DNA of 64,000 bases from JAFLCL01 sp039809495. Lineage in GTDB: Bacteria; Myxococcota_A; Polyangia; Polyangiales; Sandaracinaceae. The notes beneath the pieces were generated by a model, which was not told the DNA's origin, made no database searches, and saw only the letters and a list, made by a program, of their open reading frames with translations. Positions within the stretch are counted from its first letter, which is position 1, and every line of letters begins with the position of its first letter. Of this stretch, positions 58,312 through 64,000 are shown piece after piece. The stretch spans positions 3,061-67,060 of the forward strand of contig JBDHVC010000020.1 of NCBI GenBank assembly GCA_039809495.1, given 5' to 3'. The translations under genes were made by a program, and so were the position numbers.

Positions 58312-60459
58312 TCAGTCCGCGGCGAGCGTGAGCTGGACGCCCACGCTCCGGCCCGGGAGCGGGAGGCCGAGCACGTCGTAGCCGCGCGCGTCGAGGACGT
58401 CGCGGACGAGCACGTCGAGGCGCACCCGCTCCCCGACGAAGCTCGCCGAGACCCCGACCCCGAGCGTCGTCCGCTCGGGGATCGTCACGAGCCCGGCCGG
58501 ATCCGCCGTGCTCGCGCCGACGTGCTCGAGCTCGATCCAGAGCCGCCCGGACGAGAGCGCGCCCACCTCGCGCACGTAGCCCTCGACGCGAGCCGAGGCG
58601 ACCACGCTCGGCCGGAGCGGGAGCGCGACGCCGGTCGTCGTATCGCGCGCGTCGAGCAGGGTGAGCGCCCCATCGACGCGGAGGTGCGCGAGCAGATCGG
58701 CCGAGACGCCGGCCTCGAGCCCCGCGAGCTCCGCCCCGAGCACGTTCATCGGCACGGCCTGGTTCGTGGTGATGCGCTGGTAGCGGATGAGATCCTCGAC
58801 GCGCGTGAGGAAGCCGCGCACCTCGGCGCGCCCGCGCAGCCCCTCCGTCCTGCCCGCGACGACGGCGCCGACGTCGCCCGCGATCGACGTCTCGGGGCGG
58901 AGGGCGGCGTTCCCCGCGAGGTAGCCGCGATCGCCGAAGAGCTCGAGGCTCGAGGGCGCGCGCGTCCCCGCCGAGGCGCTCGCGACCAGCGAGAGCACGC
59001 GCGCGAGCTCGACGAGCACCGAGAGCCTCCCCGTCGGGAGCGCGAGCTCGACGGTGCGCGCCCCCAGCGCGCGCTCGAAGCTCGCGTCCTCGAGCGCCGC
59101 GAACGAGCCCTCGACGCGCCCCGCGATCCGCCCCTCGAAGCGCACGTCGTCGCCCCCGAAGGCGAGGCGCGGCTCGAGGCCGATCGCGACCTGGTCGCGT
59201 CGGCTCGCGGTCCTCGCGCGCTCGGGCGCGAGCGCCTCGAGCAGCCGATCGCGGCTCTCGAGCCCCTCGTGCGCGTAGGAGACGATCCCCGCGAGCACGA
59301 GCCCGTCGACGATCGCGACCTCGGCGCTCGCGCGGGCGTCGACGCGCACGAGCTCATCGCGCGGCTCGCGAGGGACCTGACCGAATTGCGCGAGGGGATC
59401 ACTCGCGCGGCGCTGCTCGACCCCGACCCCGACCGACGTGGAGACGCGCCAGGCCGCGCCCTGCGCGCGCTCCGGATCGCGGCCACCCTCGACCCAGCTG
59501 GCCGAGAGCGCGCCCGCGTAGCGCGCCATCGCGCGCCGTCCGACCGGATCGTCGACGAAGCGCGCGGGCGAGGGCGCGAGCCCGCCGGTCCGCTCGAGGG
59601 CCGTGACGAGCGCCCCGACGCGCCCCCCGAGCCAGCGCGCGTCGAGGTGGAGGACCCCGCTCCCCTCGAGGAGCTGAGCGTTCTGTCGCTCCCGATCGCG
59701 ATCGTCGCTCGGATCGAACGCGGTGCCGCCGTCGTCGCGATACGGGAACGTGTTCGCGGCAGAGACGACGCCCGCGCCGGCGTGCACGGCGAGCTCCGAG
59801 CCGCCGACCGCCGCCGAGATGCGCGCCTCGTGCCGCTCGAAGCTCCCCTCGCCGAGCGTGAGCTCGAAGCGCCGCTCGCGGACCGCGCGCGGCACGAGCC
59901 GGACGACCCCGCCGATCGCGCTCGAGCCGAGGAGGAGGGGCGCGCCGCCGCGGTACACCTCGACCCGCTCGAACATCCAAGGGGGGAGCGTCGAGAGATC
60001 CGCCGCCGAGCCGTCGGCCGCGACGAGCGGCAGATCGCCCACGAGGACGCTCGTGTGCTCGGCCTCCGCGCCGCGCAGGGAGAGCGCGGTGAAGCCGCCA
60101 TAGCTCGACGTGCGACGCGCCCGCGCGCCGGGGACGTCGCGCAGCGCCTCGTCGAGCGTCTCGAGCGCGCGCCCGCGGTCGGTGAGCGCGATGGTCGTGG
60201 CCGACGCGCTCGCGTCGACGTCCTCGACCCCGAGCCTCGCGACCTGGACGCTCGCCCCGAAGCTCGGGAGCTCCTCGTCCTCGAGCGCGTCGAGCTCGTC
60301 GTCATCCGTCGGAGCGCGCGGCGCATCCTCCGCGGCGCGAGGCGCCGATCCCGAGCGCGCCTCGTCGGGTCGCGGCTCCTCCGCGCGCGCACGCGCGACG
60401 ACGAGCGCCGAGGCGGCGACGAGCGCGATCGCCGCGACCGGTGGGCTCGCGCGCGTCAC
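58312..60459 (-). CDS. TonB-dependent outer-membrane receptor
   Basis: The 715-residue protein has a signal peptide (about 1-26), an acidic stretch that includes FGASVQVARLGVE, a plug domain (about 85-190; LDEALRDVPGARARRTSSYGG, LRGAEAEHTSVLVGDLPL, ERVEVYRGGAPLLLGSSAIGGVV), then a long beta-barrel. The C-terminus ends in LPLPGRSVGVQLTLAAD, without a terminal Phe. It probably takes up a metal chelate or other TonB cargo. GTG overlaps the stop of the next gene upstream by four bases. Confidence 0.9.
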   Translation of the reverse strand: MTRASPPVAAIALVAASALVVARARAEEPRPDEARSGSAPRAAEDAPRAPTDDDELDALEDEELPSFGASVQVARLGVEDVDASASATTIALTDRGRALETLDEALRDVPGARARRTSSYGGFTALSLRGAEAEHTSVLVGDLPLVAADGSAADLSTLPPWMFERVEVYRGGAPLLLGSSAIGGVVRLVPRAVRERRFELTLGEGSFERHEARISAAVGGSELAVHAGAGVVSAANTFPYRDDGGTAFDPSDDRDRERQNAQLLEGSGVLHLDARWLGGRVGALVTALERTGGLAPSPARFVDDPVGRRAMARYAGALSASWVEGGRDPERAQGAAWRVSTSVGVGVEQRRASDPLAQFGQVPREPRDELVRVDARASAEVAIVDGLVLAGIVSYAHEGLESRDRLLEALAPERARTASRRDQVAIGLEPRLAFGGDDVRFEGRIAGRVEGSFAALEDASFERALGARTVELALPTGRLSVLVELARVLSLVASASAGTRAPSSLELFGDRGYLAGNAALRPETSIAGDVGAVVAGRTEGLRGRAEVRGFLTRVEDLIRYQRITTNQAVPMNVLGAELAGLEAGVSADLLAHLRVDGALTLLDARDTTTGVALPLRPSVVASARVEGYVREVGALSSGRLWIELEHVGASTADPAGLVTIPERTTLGVGVSASFVGERVRLDVLVRDVLDARGYDVLGLPLPGRSVGVQLTLAAD

Positions 60460-62297
60460 GACCCGTCGCCCGCCGCCTGGCGCAGCCGCTCGAGCGCTCG
60501 GAGCGCGCGCTCCGCCTCCGCGCGACGCCCCTCCTCGAGGTCGAGGGCGAGGAGCCGCTCCAGCTCACGCTCCGACGCCGTGCCCGCGACGCGACGCGCC
60601 TCGAGCCTCGAGCGCTCGTCCTCGCCCCGCGGCGCCCAGTGGTCCTCGACGTAGCGGCGAGCGTCGAGCGCGCCCGCCTCGTGCGCCGGGTCCGCCGAGA
60701 TGAAGGGCCCGAGCATCCAGCTCGCGAAGAGGAACGAGCCGAGCCAGACGACGAGCCGATCCTGCAGCCGCCGCTCCCCCCACGCGATCCACGCGAGGAT
60801 CAGCGCGAAGAGCGCGAAGAGCGGGATCATCGACGAGGTCCCGACCCACCCGAAGAGGTAGCGGCCCGCGTTGTAGGGCGCGAAGTCGTAGCGGACGAGC
60901 GGCCGGAGCAGCTGCGGGAGCGGGCGCGTGAAGGCCTCGGGGAGATGCGGGTAGTAGGCCGAGGGGCCGCCCTGCAGGAGCAGCCCGACGGAGGTCGCGC
61001 CGAGGGCGAGCGCGCCGACGAGGCGCGGCATGCGCGTCCGCGCGACGAGGGCGCGCCCCCCCTCGAGGGCGAACCAGCCGACGAAGGGGACGAGCATCGC
61101 GAGGTAGCGCGCGCCGACGGTCCAGCCGCCGCGCCAGTTGTTCATCAGCGTGATCAGCGCGTAGGTGGAGAAGCACATCGCGAGCGCGACGAGCGCGTCC
61201 ACGCGGTCGCGCCTGCGCGCGACGAGCAGAGGGAGCCCGATCAGCGCGAGGAAGAAGATCGGCGTGGTCGTGAGGAGGCCATACGCGGGGTCGAAGAGCA
61301 TCGCGCCCGCCGCGTCCCAGTGCATCGCGTCGGCGCCGTAGAAGCCCGACTGCATGCCCTCGCGGAAGGCCTCGTTCTCGAGGAAGCGGTGGCCGGGGCG
61401 GAAGGGGCTCCCGTAGCAGGCGGCGTGGAAGTGGAGGACGGCCAGCGTCGGGACGAGCGCGCCGGCGCCGAACGCGAGGAGGCGCTTGGCCGGGCGAACG
61501 GCGAAGAGCGCGTAGAGGCAGAGGATGAGGGTCGCGGGGAAGCCGGGGTACTCCGTCGCGGTGACGAGCGTCGTCAGAAACCCGGCGAGCGCCGCCTCGC
61601 CCCAGCCGATCGTGCGCGCCCTGCGCGCGTCCGAGAGGAGCATGAACGCGCCGAAGGCCGCCACGGCGTTCAGCGTGTGCGTCACGAAGAGGAGCGCGTA
61701 CGCGTAGAACATCGAGCCGAGGGCGACGGAGACGAACACCGCGTCGCGGATCACGACAGGCGCCCCGCGCCGCTCGAGCCAGCGGTGATAGAAGCCGAGG
61801 AAGAGGAGCGCGGGCAAGACGGACGCGAAGATCCGCACGGCCCAGAGGGCGCTCGTCCGATCGAAGGGCAGGCCGCGCAGGCGCGCGAATTCGCGGTAGG
61901 CGTAGTAGGCGGGCACGCCGAGCAGGCTCGTCGCCGGCGCCTTCACCGAGCAGTAGTGGCCCTCGTAGACGGCGGCGTCGTTCACCCAGCCCCAGCGCTC
62001 GCGCGGTCCGTCGATGTGGTAGGTGCCGTCGTCGACCAGCGCGGCGGTCGTGTAGAAGCGGACGTTCTCGTTGGGGTTGTTGATCTCGGGGAAGTAGGGG
62101 AAGACGAAGAGGTACGCGAAGGCGACGAAGGCGAGCGCCGTGACGCGCCGAGCCCGCGCGCGCGCCGGCGTCGCCTCGAGCGCGGGCCGCTCGTCGCTCG
62201 CTCCCTCCGAGGGCGCGGGCGTGAGCGCCCGTGGCTCCGCGGGCGGCTCGCTCGAGGGATCTGTCGTCGCGCTCGACAAGGGGCGGCACGATAGCAA
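60456..62297 (-). CDS. Polytopic membrane protein, GT-C-like
   Basis: The 613-residue protein has about ten hydrophobic spans. The first periplasmic loop contains INNPNENVRFYTTAALVDDGTYHIDGPRE, with acidic and Asn residues in the position typical of GT-C mannosyl/arabinosyltransferases, but no definite motif. The C-terminus is a charged helical tail (about 545-613) with coiled character. The first codon is TTG; no ATG opens this frame, so the start is uncertain. It overlaps the TonB-dependent receptor gene downstream. Confidence 0.6.
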   Translation of the reverse strand: MLSCRPLSSATTDPSSEPPAEPRALTPAPSEGASDERPALEATPARARARRVTALAFVAFAYLFVFPYFPEINNPNENVRFYTTAALVDDGTYHIDGPRERWGWVNDAAVYEGHYCSVKAPATSLLGVPAYYAYREFARLRGLPFDRTSALWAVRIFASVLPALLFLGFYHRWLERRGAPVVIRDAVFVSVALGSMFYAYALLFVTHTLNAVAAFGAFMLLSDARRARTIGWGEAALAGFLTTLVTATEYPGFPATLILCLYALFAVRPAKRLLAFGAGALVPTLAVLHFHAACYGSPFRPGHRFLENEAFREGMQSGFYGADAMHWDAAGAMLFDPAYGLLTTTPIFFLALIGLPLLVARRRDRVDALVALAMCFSTYALITLMNNWRGGWTVGARYLAMLVPFVGWFALEGGRALVARTRMPRLVGALALGATSVGLLLQGGPSAYYPHLPEAFTRPLPQLLRPLVRYDFAPYNAGRYLFGWVGTSSMIPLFALFALILAWIAWGERRLQDRLVVWLGSFLFASWMLGPFISADPAHEAGALDARRYVEDHWAPRGEDERSRLEARRVAGTASERELERLLALDLEEGRRAEAERALRALERLRQAAGDGS

Positions 62298-62344
62298 CGG
62301 ATCGCCGCCACCGCCTCGTCCCGCGTGCGAGGCGTCGATCGGCG

Positions 62345-62373
62345 TTCGCCAGCGGCTCGAACTTCGCTACAGT
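62345..62373 (+). promoter_or_regulatory. Predicted promoter of the SDR epimerase gene
   Basis: TTCGCC (62345-62350), a 17-base spacer and TACAGT (62368-62373) end eight bases before the GTG. Confidence 0.45.
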
Positions 62374-62381
62374 CTGCGCCC

Positions 62382-63452
62382 GTGAGAGGGGCCAGCGACA
62401 AGCCATCCCGCACCACCCTCGAGCGCCGCCCGACCGAGCGGCGCGTGGTCGCGGTCACCGGGGCCTCGACGTTCCTCGGCGAGAACCTCGTGGGCGTGCT
62501 CGAGGAGCGCGGCGACGTCGAGCGCATCGTCGTCCTCGACGTGGCCTCGCCGCGCACCGTCGGCCGCAAGAGCCGCACCTACCGCGTCGATCTCACGGAG
62601 CCCACGGTCGCGGCGCGGCTCGCCGAGATCCTCCGCGCCGAGCGCGTGACGGAGCTCGCCCACCTCGCCTTCCTCTCGAGCCCGACGTCGCGCGAGGCCT
62701 GGGCGCACGAGCTCCAGAGCGTGGGCACGATGCACGTCCTGCACGCGTGCCGCGAGGCGCCGGTCGCGCGCCTGGTCGCCGCCTCGCAGACGCTCGTCTA
62801 CGGGCCCCACGCCTCGAACCCGAATTTCCTGTCCGAGGACGCGCCCCTCCGAGGCATCCCGTCGAGCGCGCGGGGGAGCGGGATCGCCTTCCTCTCCGAC
62901 AAGATCGAGGCCGAGCGGGAGCTCGAGCGCTTCGCCGCGGCCCAGCCCGACACCTCGGTGGCCGTCCTGCGCTTCGCGCCGATCCTCGGCCCGACCGTCC
63001 GCAATTGGGTCACGCGGTGGCTCTCGCGACGCATCGTGCCGACCCTCCTCGGCTTCGATCCGCTCGTGCAATTCGTCCACGAGATGGACGCGGTGAGCGC
63101 GCTCCTCGTGGCGCTCGATCGGCGCGCCTGGGCGCGCGGCGGCGGGCGCGGCGCGTTCAACATCGTCGGGCGGGGCGTGCTCCCGATCTCGACGATCATC
63201 AAGCTCGCGGGGCGCGCGGCGCTGCCCATCCCGGAGCCGCTCCTCGCGCGCGGCGTGAGCCTGCTCTGGATGGCCGGGCTCAACGAGGCGCCGCCCTCGT
63301 TCCTCGGCTTCCTGCGCCACCTCTGTGTCGCGGACGGCGCGCGCGCGCGGCGCGAGCTCGGCTTCGCGCCCGAGCTCTCGACCAAGGAGGCCGTGCTCGA
63401 CTTCGGTGGTGCGCTCCGCCTGCGCGAAGCTCGTCTCCTCGAAACGCCCTGA
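62382..63452 (+). CDS. NAD-dependent epimerase/dehydratase-like (extended SDR) protein
   Basis: The 356-residue protein has the extended-SDR N-terminus VVAVTGASTFLGENLVG (TGxxxFxG-like), with Asp in VVLDVAS. The expected catalytic Tyr-x-x-x-Lys is not obvious: around LVYGPHASNPN and FLSDKIEAERE a Lys is present without the Tyr four residues before it. It may therefore bind a nucleotide without standard catalysis. The GTG start has a promoter-like box just before it. An in-frame start exists 57 bases upstream, but that region contains the promoter. Confidence 0.75.
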   Translation: MRGASDKPSRTTLERRPTERRVVAVTGASTFLGENLVGVLEERGDVERIVVLDVASPRTVGRKSRTYRVDLTEPTVAARLAEILRAERVTELAHLAFLSSPTSREAWAHELQSVGTMHVLHACREAPVARLVAASQTLVYGPHASNPNFLSEDAPLRGIPSSARGSGIAFLSDKIEAERELERFAAAQPDTSVAVLRFAPILGPTVRNWVTRWLSRRIVPTLLGFDPLVQFVHEMDAVSALLVALDRRAWARGGGRGAFNIVGRGVLPISTIIKLAGRAALPIPEPLLARGVSLLWMAGLNEAPPSFLGFLRHLCVADGARARRELGFAPELSTKEAVLDFGGALRLREARLLETP

Positions 63453-63460
63453 CGACGCCC

Positions 63461-64000
63461 ATGACCAAGAAGAAGAAGCCGCATGCCCGCGCGACGAAGA
63501 GCGCCCGACCGCCTTCGAGCGGGGCGATCGCGCAGAAGGACGAGGCGAAGAAGCGAGCGCCCGCTCCGAGCGTCGAGGCGAAGAGCCCGACCACGAGAGC
63601 GCGCGCCGCCGACGGGGCCACCGGCCCGGCCGCCACCCGAGCCAAGGGCCCGGCCGCGCCCACGACGGCGCGCGCGGCTACCGCGAGGCGCGCCGCCGAC
63701 GCGAAGAGCACGATCGGCGCGAGCTCCAACGAACGAGCCGCGCGAGCAGCGACGAGCGGGCGCGCGAGCGCGCCGACGCCGAAGAAGATGTCGAGGATGG
63801 TGAACGACGAGGTCAAGAAGGACCCCGCTCCGGGCTTGCGAGGCGCGCGAGCCAAGCCCGCCGGCCGCCCGGCCGCGCGCGGGCCCGCGCGCTCGGCCTC
63901 GACGACCGCCGAGCGACGGGATCCGCTCGAAGCGCAGGGACTCGACTCGCCGTTCAATCGGCCCGCGGTCGGCGCGATGGTGGGCGGCTTCGTCGAAGTG
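63461..64000 (+). CDS. Lys/Ala/Pro-rich N-terminus of an unidentified protein (cut by window end)
   Basis: An open frame of 180 codons starts with ATG nine bases after the SDR gene and runs to the window edge. The first 130 residues are disordered and histone-H1-like (MTKKKKPHARATKSARPP, many Ala, Lys, Arg). More ordered sequence begins at about residue 160 (LEAQGLDSPFNRPAVGAMVG). The function lies in the missing part. It is probably expressed with the SDR gene. Confidence 0.6.
   Translation, partial: MTKKKKPHARATKSARPPSSGAIAQKDEAKKRAPAPSVEAKSPTTRARAADGATGPAATRAKGPAAPTTARAATARRAADAKSTIGASSNERAARAATSGRASAPTPKKMSRMVNDEVKKDPAPGLRGARAKPAGRPAARGPARSASTTAERRDPLEAQGLDSPFNRPAVGAMVGGFVEV

Noticed and set aside
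60456..62297. Calling the membrane protein a specific mannosyl- or arabinosyltransferase
   Set aside because: The span pattern and acidic loop fit GT-C enzymes, but no diagnostic motif was seen.

Overview
The window is a very GC-rich (roughly 70-75 % by eye), densely coded bacterial chromosome segment. Its gene content points to a Myxococcota member, probably of the Polyangia/Sandaracinus type: several lipoproteins with Asp/Ala-rich leaders after the lipobox, thrombospondin-3 and MopE-like calcium-repeat proteins, an OmpA/TSP3 protein, PEGA and FG-GAP proteins, two NtrC-type regulators and a PilT with an extra N-terminal domain. This placement is inference; no rRNA or tRNA gene was seen. No IS element, phage, CRISPR array, defence island or biosynthetic cluster was recognised, and no gene-free stretch exceeds about 250 bases.

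Layout. 1-7.4 kb: the end of a CARDB-like gene, an M23 peptidase with a degenerate lytic-transglycosylase domain, an AI-2E family permease coupled to a TonB-like secreted protein, pilT and hisD. 7.5-14.8 kb (minus): a TSP3 outer-membrane protein, three tandem paralogous von Willebrand A lipoproteins, a small unknown protein and a CorC/CNNM transporter-like protein. 14.8-19.7 kb: a chaperone island of dnaK, a small SRxDG-domain gene and a divergent J-domain/TPR gene. 19.7-26.2 kb: argF, argD, a secreted subtilase, a membrane protein and a DUF4398/OmpA lipoprotein pair. 26.3-29.5 kb (minus): poly(A) polymerase-type nucleotidyltransferase and an NtrC regulator. 29.6-37.0 kb: a five-gene operon of OmpR-type regulator, histidine kinase, outer-membrane factor, lipoprotein adaptor and RND pump. 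37.0-44.0 kb (minus): a second NtrC regulator, a PEGA/TPR protein coupled to an FG-GAP lipoprotein, and NAD synthetase. 44.1-49.4 kb: PlsC-like acyltransferase, unknown membrane-anchored protein, pckA (minus), LD-carboxypeptidase, DedA. 49.4-58.3 kb: DUF4112, a beta-propeller secreted protein, a divergent CXXCH lipoprotein, cysC, a MopE-like lipoprotein, mltG and ruvX. 58.3-64 kb: a TonB-dependent receptor coupled to a polytopic membrane protein, an SDR epimerase, and the start of a Lys/Ala-rich gene cut by the window end.

How it works together. Much of the cargo concerns the cell envelope: peptidoglycan turnover (M23, MltG, LD-carboxypeptidase), outer-membrane and surface lipoproteins, efflux, and metal or nutrient uptake. 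Many neighbours are translationally coupled by 1-8 base overlaps (ATGA, GTGA, TTGA, TGATG).

The most unusual signals are non-coding. Two copies of a roughly 170-base intergenic element (1429-1600 minus, 5856-6030 plus) share three hairpins, one with compensatory base changes. Its first part recurs alone just after other stop codons. TAnnnT boxes 5-11 bases before start codons suggest many leaderless or very short-leader mRNAs. The tetramer AATT is concentrated at codon junctions. At protein level, NAD synthetase has lost its glutaminase cysteine and the M23 protein has lost the transglycosylase glutamate.
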